This document shows positions 41,928-49,420 of a stretch of 49,420 nt of DNA, in pieces. The stretch's first letter is position 1, and each line of letters begins with the position of its first letter. This DNA is from an uncultured Bdellovibrionales bacterium (lineage in GTDB: Bacteria; Bdellovibrionota; Bdellovibrionia; Bdellovibrionales; Bdellovibrionaceae). The notes below the pieces were generated by a model. That model did not search any database. It had not been told where the DNA came from and worked only from the letters and a program-made list of their open reading frames with translations. The DNA lies in the NCBI GenBank assembly GCA_903926205.1, contig CAIYID010000002.1, positions 1 through 49,420 of the forward strand. The letters are read 5' to 3'. The translations under genes and the position numbers were made by a program.

Positions 41928-42305
41928 ATGAAAGTGAACTTGTGGTTATTAATTATATTGATTCCTGTCTTTGGGGTGAGCCAGTCTTCGGTTCAAAAAA
42001 ACTTGGCATTTAAAGCGGAACTAAAAAAAACAAAACCCATTGCTATTGAGTTTTTCCCGCCCGGGGCTCATCATTTTAATCAAGAAGCTCCTTCAAAAGT
42101 AGAAATGAAGAATGGCGTCGAGGTCATTGTAGGTCATTTGACTAAAACTTTGCAAAAAATCACTTCTGACTTTCCAGAAAAAATTCAAATGGAAAAGAAT
42201 TGTCAACTTTCGGTTCAGATGTATTTGTGCAATGAAAAAAACACTTACTGCGTTCCGGTGAAACAGAAGTATCAATGTCAGGATCTTTCAAAATATGAAA
42301 ATTGA
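41928..42305 (+). CDS. Small secreted Cys-containing protein
   Basis: 125 residues from the ATG at 41928, which follows GGAGG and opens a signal peptide ('LIILIPVFGVSQS'). The mature chain has four Cys: 'KNCQLSV', 'YLCNEK', 'TYCVPV', 'KYQCQD'. 'SVQMYLCNEKNTYC' recalls the N-terminal domain of thiol-disulfide reductase DsbD, so a disulfide role or a binding partner is possible but weak. It overlaps the ATPase gene by 11 bases, implying coupling. Confidence 0.6.
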   Translation: MKVNLWLLIILIPVFGVSQSSVQKNLAFKAELKKTKPIAIEFFPPGAHHFNQEAPSKVEMKNGVEVIVGHLTKTLQKITSDFPEKIQMEKNCQLSVQMYLCNEKNTYCVPVKQKYQCQDLSKYEN

Positions 42306-43311
42306 TTACGGCCCACTTAAAGGATTAATCGCTGATATTAATATCACTGAAGTGATGGTCAACGCCTGGGACCGTGTCTTTGTTGAATCAGCGGGCATTA
42401 TTACGGAAGTGCAGAATCGTTTTGTCGATGAACGACAATGGAATGAATTTATTCAACAAATCCTTCATCATTGTGGACGTCGGCAGGCTTCGGAAGCTTT
42501 ATTTTTCGATGGAATTTTGCCCGAAGGTCATCGTTTTAATATTACCTTACCTCCTTCATCTATGACCCCAACGCTAACTATTAGAAAGTTTCGCAATAAA
42601 CACATGACCTTGGATGATTTAGTCAAAGCTGGCAGCTTGAGCGATAAAGCGGCTCGCTTTTTAGATGCTGCGGTAAAAGCCAGGCTTTCTATTGTTGTTT
42701 CAGGCGGCACGGGGACAGGTAAAACGACAATTCTTAATTCTTTAGCCGCTTGTATTCCCGGGAACGAGCGAGTGATTAGCATTCAAGATGTACCGGAATT
42801 AAAATTGCCATTGAGGAATTGGGTTTCCATTGTAACGGTGGATCAACCGAAGACTTTGTCCGCGAGGGATTGCCTTGTGAATTCGCTCCGGATGCGTCCT
42901 GATCGTATTATTATTGGCGAATGTCGGAAAGACGAAACCTTTGAAATGTTGCAGGCCATGAATACTGGTCATGAAGGTTCAATGACAACTATTCACGCCA
43001 GCACAGCGCAAGATGCCTTGATTCGAATAGAATCCCTGATGATGTATGCCAGTTTTGAGATGCCAATTAAAGTTTTACGATTTCAAATTTCCCAAAGCAT
43101 TGATTTGATCGTGCAGGTGCATCGTACGGCCTCGGGAAAAAGGGAAATTTCAGAAATCATGGAACTCACTGGGATGGAGAATGACACCATTACACGCGCG
43201 CCAATTTTTCAGCGAGATAAAAAAGGAATTTTGGCACCCATGGGCTATGTCCCAGAGTGCCTTAAGAAAATTCACGAAGCGAAGATTGAACTCCCAAGTC
43301 AATTTTTCTAA
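42295..43311 (+). CDS. CpaF/VirB11-type secretion ATPase
   Basis: 338 residues, shorter than usual CpaF because the N-terminal extra domain is missing. Walker A is 'GGTGTGKTT' (near residue 142). The Asp-box is 'VPELKLP', and Walker B plus the catalytic Glu region is 'DRIIIGECRKDET', where the usual Gly-Gly is Lys-Asp. 'NTGHEGSMTTIHAS' is the conserved His box. It would power a pilus or type II/IV-like secretion machine from the cytoplasmic face. No other pilus gene is near, so it is an orphan. It is coupled to the two small exported-protein genes before it. Confidence 0.9.
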   Translation: MKIDYGPLKGLIADINITEVMVNAWDRVFVESAGIITEVQNRFVDERQWNEFIQQILHHCGRRQASEALFFDGILPEGHRFNITLPPSSMTPTLTIRKFRNKHMTLDDLVKAGSLSDKAARFLDAAVKARLSIVVSGGTGTGKTTILNSLAACIPGNERVISIQDVPELKLPLRNWVSIVTVDQPKTLSARDCLVNSLRMRPDRIIIGECRKDETFEMLQAMNTGHEGSMTTIHASTAQDALIRIESLMMYASFEMPIKVLRFQISQSIDLIVQVHRTASGKREISEIMELTGMENDTITRAPIFQRDKKGILAPMGYVPECLKKIHEAKIELPSQFF

Positions 43312-43314
43312 CTA

Positions 43315-44193
43315 TTAAGGACAAGCGTGTCCCGGAATAACGTCGCTGATATTGATACCACTTGCGGGGTTATTCACGTTTGCAAATTGTCCTCCTCCGA
43401 AACTTGCCATTCCTGAGAGCATGTTAAGCGCTGCTGATGAAGACGATGATGTTTGACTGCCATAGAAAATTGTACTGAGGTTCACTTCCGTTGGTGCGGC
43501 GCCAAGCAAACTTGTCAGGAGGGGTTTTGCATTTGTCGGAGAAGAAAAATCGGAAGGATAACCGTCAGTGATTAACACGACAAAATACTGAGGATTTGCG
43601 GCTGTATTTCTATCTTTATCACTGTGAATCGCATTGGTCGCAGCCGTGAGGGCTCGGCCGTAGGGAGTGTCTCCGTCGTCAATTGATTGCGCGAATGAAT
43701 TTAAAGCGCCTTGCATGACTCTAGGGTCAGCGGTGAAAGAAGCTCCGCCGTGAGGTGCAATATAATTTCGAGTTCCACCGTTCGCAAAAGTGATAAAGCC
43801 CCACTGGAAATTTGATTTTGATTCATATTGGTTTAAGAAATTTTGAATCGAACCAAGTCGGAAGTTTTTTGTTGGATCGGTTGGTGGCGCATCAATCCAC
43901 TCAACGTTTGAATTCGAAGTGTCCACTAAGAAAAGAATCTTTGTTAAACGTGTGATGTCTGCGACTGGCACGCAGCTAGGAGCAGGAGTCGGTGTTGGGT
44001 TTGGAGTTGGTGCAGGTGTTGGTCCTGGAGTCGGACTCGGACTTACAATCACGGGTCCAATATCCTGAGCCGCAGTGGTCGTTGTTTGTGGTTTGAAATT
44101 GGTCGCTGAGCAGCCACTGAGTTGGAAGGCCGCGAATGGGAGCACCACTCCAATTAATAAAGTTCTCATTGAGTGTAATTTAAAATTCGACAT
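43315..44193 (-). CDS. von Willebrand factor A-domain lipoprotein
   Basis: 292 residues. A lipobox 'FQLSGC' (Cys about 28) is followed by a Pro-Thr-Pro linker of about 30 residues, then a VWA domain. The MIDAS metal motif is 'DTSNS' (D-x-S-x-S), and 'DGDTPYGRAL' and 'LITDGYPSDF' supply the Thr and Asp. It likely sits on the cell surface and binds a protein or metal. Convergent with the ATPase gene (gap three bases). Family members often serve in adhesion. Confidence 0.85.
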   Translation of the reverse strand: MSNFKLHSMRTLLIGVVLPFAAFQLSGCSATNFKPQTTTTAAQDIGPVIVSPSPTPGPTPAPTPNPTPTPAPSCVPVADITRLTKILFLVDTSNSNVEWIDAPPTDPTKNFRLGSIQNFLNQYESKSNFQWGFITFANGGTRNYIAPHGGASFTADPRVMQGALNSFAQSIDDGDTPYGRALTAATNAIHSDKDRNTAANPQYFVVLITDGYPSDFSSPTNAKPLLTSLLGAAPTEVNLSTIFYGSQTSSSSSAALNMLSGMASFGGGQFANVNNPASGINISDVIPGHACP

Positions 44194-44568
44194 ACAAACC
44201 TCCCAGTCTAAAGTCTTTGTCGGTAGCTCCGCTCAAGACTTGAGTCGAGATTTTATATATTTTATGATTTTGACACTCTGTAGTTTCTTGTTTGATCGAC
44301 TCAAGAATAATCGTAATAGAGTTATAATTTATGTCGAAATTTTTCGCAAATTTAAGAACTTTTTGAAAAATGAAATGTTCAATTGTTCGCCGAAAATCTC
44401 AATAAATTGTGAGGAGCAAAGTTTTCGATCAGACTTGATGGGCAGTGAATTGTAGTAGCAACAGCCAAACTTCAGCTTATTATTCATAAATAGAATAATA
44501 ATAATCATAATATTCATTGGAAAAAATGCTGCGATGGGTGCATAAAGGCTTCATAGCAAGGAGTTTTT
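44194..44568. other. Non-coding AT-rich stretch between divergent genes
   Basis: No ORF I would support. It holds an exact TATAAT at 44323-44328 without a good -35, a long ATA/ATT-rich run near 44480-44515 and, at the end, AAGGAG serving the next gene. Confidence 0.45.
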
Positions 44569-45081
44569 ATGGCGAAAAATCTTGGGTTCAGCATTGTATT
44601 CGTGGTGTTTTTTTCAATGAGTGTCCTTGGGGCGGTTTCGTTTCCTTCTGAGCAAATCAAGGCCTTGTGTGGGGTTGATACACAATTAGTCAATTGCTCC
44701 TCAGTCACATTGTCAGAAATTTCAGGTTTTTCTGCTGAGCAGTTTAAACGAATTTATAAGCATATAGATAACTCCATGGATATTTGGGGAGACACTATTT
44801 TAGAAGGTGATTACACTACGGACTATAAAGATGTAAAAATTGAGTCTTTTCAAACAATGAGGACTCCATCAGGAACGGTATTGGGTTACCGAGTCAGCTT
44901 TTCAGTGAGCGGTTGGGAAACTTCAACTTGTACCAATGAGAATTACGATTCAAGCAAGCCAGAAACTATGGAAAATTGCACTCAAGGACGAATAAAACAA
45001 GTCATCTACCTAACTCCGGATCTTAAAGAATACGAAACTAGCGAAGAAAATTTCGAAAATCCTTTCTTTTTGAAAAACTAA
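44569..45081 (+). CDS. Secreted protein of unknown function
   Basis: 170 residues. A signal peptide ends near 'SVLGAVSF'. The mature chain has four Cys ('ALCGVD', 'VNCSSV', 'STCTNE', 'ENCTQG') and is rich in Glu, Ser and Thr, with 'VLGYRVSFSVSGWET' suggesting beta structure. No family recognised. AAGGAG sits seven or so bases before the ATG. Confidence 0.68.
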   Translation: MAKNLGFSIVFVVFFSMSVLGAVSFPSEQIKALCGVDTQLVNCSSVTLSEISGFSAEQFKRIYKHIDNSMDIWGDTILEGDYTTDYKDVKIESFQTMRTPSGTVLGYRVSFSVSGWETSTCTNENYDSSKPETMENCTQGRIKQVIYLTPDLKEYETSEENFENPFFLKN

Positions 45082-45216
45082 TCGACAGGACCTTGAACTG
45101 ATCGGACCCTAGATTAGCTTCAAAACTTGTCAAGTGTGACTCACAGACATCCGAAAAGATCTTGGATGAGCCAATGATGATGGATTCATTCTTGGTTGTT
45201 CAGATCGGGAGGTTTT

Positions 45217-45921
45217 GTGAGTCGAATTATTTTGGTAGATGATAATCCTACCACTTTGAAACGCTGGGAGTTTTTGTTGTTGCCCTTTGGGCACGAAGTG
45301 ATCAGTTTTAGTGGAGCAGAGCCGGCGCTGCAAGTATTGAAAATTCATCCAAGTCATTTAGTGGTTTTAGATCTCGCGATGCCGATTCACTCGGGCTATG
45401 ATCTCATGCAAACTCTGAAGACTGAAGCCATCACTTCTCCCGTTCTTGTGGTTTCCGGGAAAAATAATCAAGCAGATATTTCCAAAGCCCTATCTATGGG
45501 CGCCGTTGATTATGTTCTCAAGCCTTTTGATGACGATATATTTTTAGCAAAAGTCGAAAATATTCTTAAATCACAAACGCTCAAAAATCGCAATCCGATT
45601 CAATTTGCGGAGGCTATTGATAGTCAAGGGTCTTCATTTTCCGTGAGTGTTCCTGATATCGTGGTCAGTGAGATGGGATTTAAATTTCAGACGCAATTTT
45701 CCGTGCCCCGAGGTTTTTTTCTCAATTTTAATTCTCCTTGCTTTACGGAAATGGGGATCAAGGACACTCGCTTCAGGGTGACCTCTGTTTTTGAAAATCC
45801 TCCCGGGCAAGAAGCTAAGTACACCGTGTTTGTGAGTTTTGTGGGGTTGAGTCTTGCTCAGTTGAAAGATGTAAGACTCTGGGTACGTCAAAACCAAATG
45901 CGAGCCAGAAAAGCAATCTAG
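45217..45921 (+). CDS. Response regulator with C-terminal PilZ-like domain
   Basis: 234 residues from a GTG with GGGAGG upstream. A TTG at 45196 gives seven extra residues of no clear value. The receiver domain (1-120) has the acidic pair 'VDDN', the phospho-accepting Asp in 'VVLDLAMP', the Ser in 'VVSGK' and the Lys in 'LKPF'. The C-terminal 100 or so residues are beta-rich and resemble a PilZ-like fold but lack a clear RxxxR, so c-di-GMP binding is doubtful. It is eight bases before the hybrid kinase and probably its partner. Confidence 0.85.
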   Translation: MSRIILVDDNPTTLKRWEFLLLPFGHEVISFSGAEPALQVLKIHPSHLVVLDLAMPIHSGYDLMQTLKTEAITSPVLVVSGKNNQADISKALSMGAVDYVLKPFDDDIFLAKVENILKSQTLKNRNPIQFAEAIDSQGSSFSVSVPDIVVSEMGFKFQTQFSVPRGFFLNFNSPCFTEMGIKDTRFRVTSVFENPPGQEAKYTVFVSFVGLSLAQLKDVRLWVRQNQMRARKAI

Positions 45922-45928
45922 GAGTGGA

Positions 45929-48268
45929 ATGAGTCAATCAAAACAAAATTCCATTGATGGCGAGGGCTTGTTAAGGATTCAAAAAGGTCTGATGAGGATA
46001 TCAGGTGATAAGCCGCGTTTTCAGTTAGTGTTTGAATTAGGAATTATCATTTTGATCGCCGTTTGTTACCTTTCTTATCGTCAAATATCTAACTATATGA
46101 GTTTTGTCGCAAAAATTTCTCAAGTCGATGAAATGCGCAGCAATCTTTTGCAGGCGCGACTGAGCCTCAAAGAGGCAGAAGCGGAACACCGGGAATTTGT
46201 TCTGGCGGGAACTCGGAATTCAGTTTTACGTTATAACGAGGCTCAAACTAAAATTCTAGAACAGTGGAATAGTTTGGAAAAATTAGCAAAAAAATCCACA
46301 CTCAATTTCAATCAACAAAATGAAATTCGTCGTGGAATTTCTGAGAAATTTGTCTATATGACTGAAACCATGAAATTCGCCTCTGCCGGTCAGCTTCCTT
46401 TGGCAAAATCGCGATTCATGGCCTCTGACGGAAATGATATTTTGCTCGATATTAATTCACAATTTGATAAAATTGATAAAGAGCTTTATCAGGCGGTCAA
46501 AGAGCAGCGAGAATTGCTGGCGAGTGCGGGCTCGCAAGTGAATTGGGTGATTTTTTTAGGCACAGGTTTGGCCATTTTACTTTTGTTTATGTGGCGGAAT
46601 TTATCTTCAAAGGAAAAAGCTAAATTTGAAGGGCTTTCGATTCTACTTGGTTCAAAGCAGAATGAGCTCGTTGAAGCTCAAAATAAGGCCGAAGAAGCCG
46701 ATCAAATCAAAACAGATTTTTTAAATAATATGTCCCATGAAATTCGAACTCCCTTGAACGCGATTTTTGGTTTGGGGCAACTGATGAAAAAAACCAACCT
46801 TAACTCGGAACAAGATCATTATCTCGATGGAATTCAAGGCTCTGCTCGTTCGCTTTTGGATTTGGTGAATGGCGTTTTAGATTTTGCTCGCATTGAAAAT
46901 CATGGCCTTGATCTTCATATGAAATCTTGGCGGTTGCCAAGTTTGTTGAAAGAGGTCAGGGATATTCTATTGGGGCAGGCGGAGTTGAAAGGTCTTGAAC
47001 TTCGAATCGTTAATCAAGTTGAGCATGAAAATTATATTTCAGATCCTGTGCGTTTGCGCCAAGTGCTGCTTAATCTTGCCGGGAATGCGCTCAAATTCAC
47101 CCAGCAAGGCTATGTCGAAATTCGAGTGAGCGCCTCCTTGTCGAATTATGGATCTCGTCAGGGTATTCGCTTTGAGGTGATGGACACAGGAATTGGAATT
47201 TCAAAAGAAGCAAAGAATAAGCTCTTTCAAAATTTTTATCAGACGGATTCTAGCATTAGTCGAAAATTTGGTGGAACCGGCTTGGGGTTAGCGATTTCGA
47301 AAGCCATCGTTGTTAAAATGGAAGGACAGATTGGTTTTGAAAGTGAGCCTCAAAAAGGCTCTACCTTTTGGTTTGAAATTCCGATGGAAGTGGTTTCTCC
47401 CGAAATTGTGCTTGATGAAAATTTGAAAGAATCTATTTTGAAGGATACTGATTTTTCATTTCCTGGCTTACGAGTTATGATTATTGAGGATAATCGTCTC
47501 AATCAAGTGGTTTTAAGTGGATTTTTGAAACAGCTGGGTTGCGAAGTTTCTATCTATGAATCAGGGGCGCTGGGGCTTCAGGCGCTGACGGAAATGATGA
47601 AGAAAAATGTTTTTCCCGTGGTTTTTGTTGATTGTCAAATGCCCGAGATGGATGGATTTCAGGTCACTCGCGCGATTCGAGAATTAGACATGGCAAATAA
47701 AATTTGGGTGGTCGCAACTACTGCGCACACGGCAAGTGGTTATAGAGAAAAATGTTTACAAGCAGGGATGAATGATTTTCTGTCAAAACCGATTTTACAA
47801 GAAGAACTTGGAATTATCTTGAAACGCACAGGCGCGCTATCTTCGAAGTTAGACGTTTCGCAAGCTCCAGTTTCAAGAAAAGAAAAACTGGATAAACGCC
47901 GTTGGGAAAAATGGCAAAGTGTACCTTCCGAAACAGGAAGCTTTTTGCAAGAGATCGTTAAAATATTTATGGAAAGCTTTCCTGTCAAATCACAAGAATT
48001 GAAATTGGCTAGCGATCATAATAATTTTCCAGAAATTCGGGACTTGGCCCATTTTTTAAAATCCAGTTGTGCGGATATTGGTGCAATGGAAATGAGTGAC
48101 AGATGTTCGAGAATTGAATCCTGGGTAGAGTCTCAGAAAAATCTGGATCAAATCCCGATCGAAGTGGATATGCTTTTACAGGAATTTACTGAAATTTCAG
48201 CAGAACTTCAGCAAGTCATTACTTGCGGGTATCTTGAAAAGAAAAATAATAAAGTACGAGTGGCATAA
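45929..48268 (+). CDS. Hybrid sensor histidine kinase with receiver and Hpt domains
   Basis: 779 residues. TM1 is about 33-52, a helical periplasmic sensor (CHASE3-like four-helix bundle) about 55-200, and TM2 about 203-222. A coiled-coil linker leads to HisKA with phospho-His H270 in 'NNMSHEIRTPLN', then a HATPase domain ('DTGIGI', 'GTGLGLAI'). The receiver has its Asp at D568 in 'VDCQMPEMDG', and the final Hpt has H708 in 'LAHFLKSS'. It can run the complete His-Asp-His relay, handing phosphate to the response regulator in front of it. Signal unknown. Confidence 0.94.
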   Translation: MSQSKQNSIDGEGLLRIQKGLMRISGDKPRFQLVFELGIIILIAVCYLSYRQISNYMSFVAKISQVDEMRSNLLQARLSLKEAEAEHREFVLAGTRNSVLRYNEAQTKILEQWNSLEKLAKKSTLNFNQQNEIRRGISEKFVYMTETMKFASAGQLPLAKSRFMASDGNDILLDINSQFDKIDKELYQAVKEQRELLASAGSQVNWVIFLGTGLAILLLFMWRNLSSKEKAKFEGLSILLGSKQNELVEAQNKAEEADQIKTDFLNNMSHEIRTPLNAIFGLGQLMKKTNLNSEQDHYLDGIQGSARSLLDLVNGVLDFARIENHGLDLHMKSWRLPSLLKEVRDILLGQAELKGLELRIVNQVEHENYISDPVRLRQVLLNLAGNALKFTQQGYVEIRVSASLSNYGSRQGIRFEVMDTGIGISKEAKNKLFQNFYQTDSSISRKFGGTGLGLAISKAIVVKMEGQIGFESEPQKGSTFWFEIPMEVVSPEIVLDENLKESILKDTDFSFPGLRVMIIEDNRLNQVVLSGFLKQLGCEVSIYESGALGLQALTEMMKKNVFPVVFVDCQMPEMDGFQVTRAIRELDMANKIWVVATTAHTASGYREKCLQAGMNDFLSKPILQEELGIILKRTGALSSKLDVSQAPVSRKEKLDKRRWEKWQSVPSETGSFLQEIVKIFMESFPVKSQELKLASDHNNFPEIRDLAHFLKSSCADIGAMEMSDRCSRIESWVESQKNLDQIPIEVDMLLQEFTEISAELQQVITCGYLEKKNNKVRVA

Positions 48269-48319
48269 AGAAAAACTCTCATTGACTCTGAACCCGAAGG
48301 TTTGGAGTATCGTCTAATC

Positions 48320-48880
48320 ATGACTGAAGAGTGGAAAAAGAAATTACCAACGCGAATTACCTGGTTTCGAATTTGGATGGTGCCCGTGATTACGGCTTTT
48401 TTGTGGCCCAATCAACTCACCTGGAATTTGGTGGCGGCAGGTCTTTTTATGATCACCTCGATCTCTGATTATTATGATGGATATTTTGCTCGCAAGTACA
48501 ATGCGAGCACAAATATGGGAAAATTTTTAGATCCTATTGCAGATAAGATTTTGGTTACCAGTATTTTAGTCATGCTGATCCCTACTGATAAAATCGATCC
48601 TTTGATGGTGATTGTTATTTTGGCTCGGGATACTTTCATTGGAGGAATTCGATCGGTGGCGGCGGCGGATGGGATCATAATTGACGCGAAACCCACAGGA
48701 AAGTGGAAGACGGCGCTGCAAATGGTGGCGATTCCTGCGGTCATGATTGATGACCGGGTCGGGGGGATTCCCTTTGATAAGATTGGCTACTGGGTGCTTT
48801 GGGTTAGTGTGGTGCTTTCGGTGACGTCAGGGGTTCAGTATTATGTTGGTTATATGAAGGGTCGGAAGAATCGGCCATAG
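48320..48880 (+). CDS. pgsA: CDP-diacylglycerol-glycerol-3-phosphate 3-phosphatidyltransferase
   Basis: 186 residues from the ATG at 48320. A TTG at 48302 gives six more residues. The CDP-alcohol phosphotransferase motif is complete: 'DYYDGYFARKYN' then 'GKFLDPIADK' (D-G-x2-A-R-x8-G-x3-D-x3-D). Several membrane helices follow. It makes phosphatidylglycerol phosphate, the precursor of PG and cardiolipin. It starts 51 bases after the kinase gene, in the same direction. Confidence 0.93.
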   Translation: MTEEWKKKLPTRITWFRIWMVPVITAFLWPNQLTWNLVAAGLFMITSISDYYDGYFARKYNASTNMGKFLDPIADKILVTSILVMLIPTDKIDPLMVIVILARDTFIGGIRSVAAADGIIIDAKPTGKWKTALQMVAIPAVMIDDRVGGIPFDKIGYWVLWVSVVLSVTSGVQYYVGYMKGRKNRP

Positions 48881-49043
48881 TTAGATTCGCTTGATAATTT
48901 CGATAACCTAAACTGATGCCAAGGGCGAAGCAAAAAACATCGAGCAAAATAATAAGTGCCCATTTTAACAGCATTTTCTGGGCTTTTCTAACAGGATTTC
49001 TTTTTTCACGGAACAAGATTTTCATTGAGATCGATTGAATCAT
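48804..49043 (-). CDS. Possible small membrane protein overlapping pgsA
   Basis: 80 residues from the ATG at 49043, or 74 from 49025. A basic start ('REKRNPVRKAQK') leads to one hydrophobic helix ('WALIILLDVFCFALGISLGY'), then a polar tail. The reading frame runs on upstream through the antisense of the tRNA, which cannot be protein. The 3' end overlaps pgsA by 77 bases. No clear ribosome site. Protein-like but unproven. Confidence 0.35.
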   Translation of the reverse strand: MIQSISMKILFREKRNPVRKAQKMLLKWALIILLDVFCFALGISLGYRNYQANLTMADSSDPSYNQHNTEPLTSPKAPH

Positions 49044-49100
49044 GAAAGAGTTGACATGGGTAGTGAGTTCATGGTCTTTTGTTGGCTCTTTTAAACGTGC

Positions 49101-49176
49101 GCGGGTGTAGCTCAGTTGATAGAGCGTCGCCTTGCCAAGGCGAAGGCCGCCGGTTTGAGCCCGGTCACCCGCTCCA
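49101..49176 (+). tRNA. tRNA-Gly (anticodon GCC)
   Basis: All four arms fold. Acceptor stem: 49101-49107 with 49166-49172. D arm GCTC/GAGC. Anticodon stem: 49127-49131 with 49139-49143 around TTGCCAA. T stem: 49149-49153 with 49161-49165, with one G-T pair. The discriminator T and CCA are encoded (49173-49176). The D loop reads AGTTGATA and the T loop TTTGAGC, so positions 19 and 56 are A and U in place of the nearly universal G and C. The compensating change keeps the D-loop/T-loop tertiary pair. Confidence 0.95.
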
Positions 49177-49192
49177 ATCTTTCTTGATTGGA
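49173..49192 (+). other. Hairpin at the tRNA 3' end
   Basis: TCCAATC and GATTGGA (7 bp) enclose TTTCTT and include the encoded CCA. It may influence 3' processing or be a weak terminator without a T tract. Confidence 0.4.
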
Positions 49193-49218
49193 TAACCGCG
49201 CACGACACAAAGAGGGTT

Positions 49219-49289
49219 GGTTCTTCTCACTTCATCGTTTATCACTCAGCGCGGTTCTTCTCACTTCATCGTTTATCACGGTTCTTCAC
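49219..49289. repeat. 27-base direct repeats downstream of the tRNA
   Basis: Two identical 27-base copies (49219-49245 and 49253-49279), starting GGTTCTTCTCACTTCATCG, are followed at once by a 10-base partial third copy (49280-49289). The start-to-start distances are 34 and 27 bases. The surrounding 49177-49420 has no ORF I would support. Confidence 0.85.
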
Positions 49290-49420
49290 CAAAGGTAGGG
49301 GCAGTCACGGTTTCTGTTAGCTACAATATGCTTTCACTCTGATTCTATAATTTCCAAAGTTATGCATTCCATAGGCTCTATTCTGTATCTCATCCATTCT
49401 TCGATGTAAACCCTCGGTTA

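Noticed and set aside
44075-44455. Plus-strand ORF overlapping the start of the VWA gene
   Set aside because: It runs antisense over the lipoprotein signal and its promoter region, with no ribosome site or protein-like features.
49044-49208. Upstream part of the minus-strand frame across the tRNA
   Set aside because: It is antisense to a well-formed tRNA. Only the part after the internal Met codons is kept, at low confidence.
49219-49289. CRISPR array
   Set aside because: Only two and a third copies, with spacings of 7 and 0 bases, no spacers and no cas genes.

Overview
The window is about 49 kb of AT-rich, gene-dense bacterial chromosome. It looks like a Gram-negative predatory-type bacterium of the Bdellovibrionota, or a close relative. 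The grounds are many lipoproteins and secreted proteases (M13, S46, S1, VWA), outer-membrane barrel proteins ending in Phe, a long phage-tail-fibre-like surface protein resembling Bdellovibrio host-recognition fibres, a FecR/SpoIIE signalling cluster and a full phosphorelay. No single gene proves the taxon. There is no rRNA, CRISPR array, prophage or insertion sequence. One tRNA is present.

Layout. (1) 1-5.2 kb: surface polysaccharide island with the end of a FemAB-like acyltransferase, a GT2 glycosyltransferase, then a translationally coupled set (polysaccharide deacetylase, MOP flippase, GT4 glycosyltransferase) joined by ATGA overlaps. (2) 5.3-15.4 kb: mostly single genes, namely a Cys/Met-metabolism PLP enzyme, a membrane metallophosphoesterase, a small membrane protein, a phospholipase-D lipoprotein, a DEAD-box RNA helicase, an MFS exporter behind a palindrome, a TIP30-like SDR and a beta-CASP RNA nuclease. 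(3) 15.4-18.4 kb: a small repeat lipoprotein coupled to an 898-residue fibre protein whose only sensible start is AUA. (4) 18.5-22.7 kb: GH1 glucosidase, a small secreted protein and an M13 peptidase. (5) 22.7-27.2 kb: a three-gene cluster of FecR/outer-membrane-barrel protein, lipoprotein and SpoIIE phosphatase, a candidate undescribed envelope-to-cytoplasm signalling module.

(6) 27.5-32.6 kb: compact operon hoxF-hoxU-hoxY-hoxH-hoxW for a soluble NAD(P)-linked group 3d [NiFe]-hydrogenase plus its endopeptidase. The hyp maturation genes are not in the window. (7) 32.7-36.7 kb: a secreted Gly-Asp-Arg repeat protein, a branched-chain aminotransferase and an S46 peptidase, all on the minus strand. 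(8) 36.9-40.0 kb: proB-proA-cysK-like amino acid operon. (9) 40-45 kb: S1 protease lipoprotein, a three-gene set ending in a CpaF-like secretion ATPase, a VWA lipoprotein and a small secreted protein. (10) 45.2-49.4 kb: response regulator, hybrid kinase with Hpt domain, pgsA, then tRNA-Gly(GCC) with an unusual A19-U56 tertiary pair, followed by short direct repeats.

The most useful leads are the AUA-started fibre gene, the compensatory tRNA change, the FecR-barrel/SpoIIE cluster, and the hydrogenase, which would let this organism couple H2 to NAD(P).
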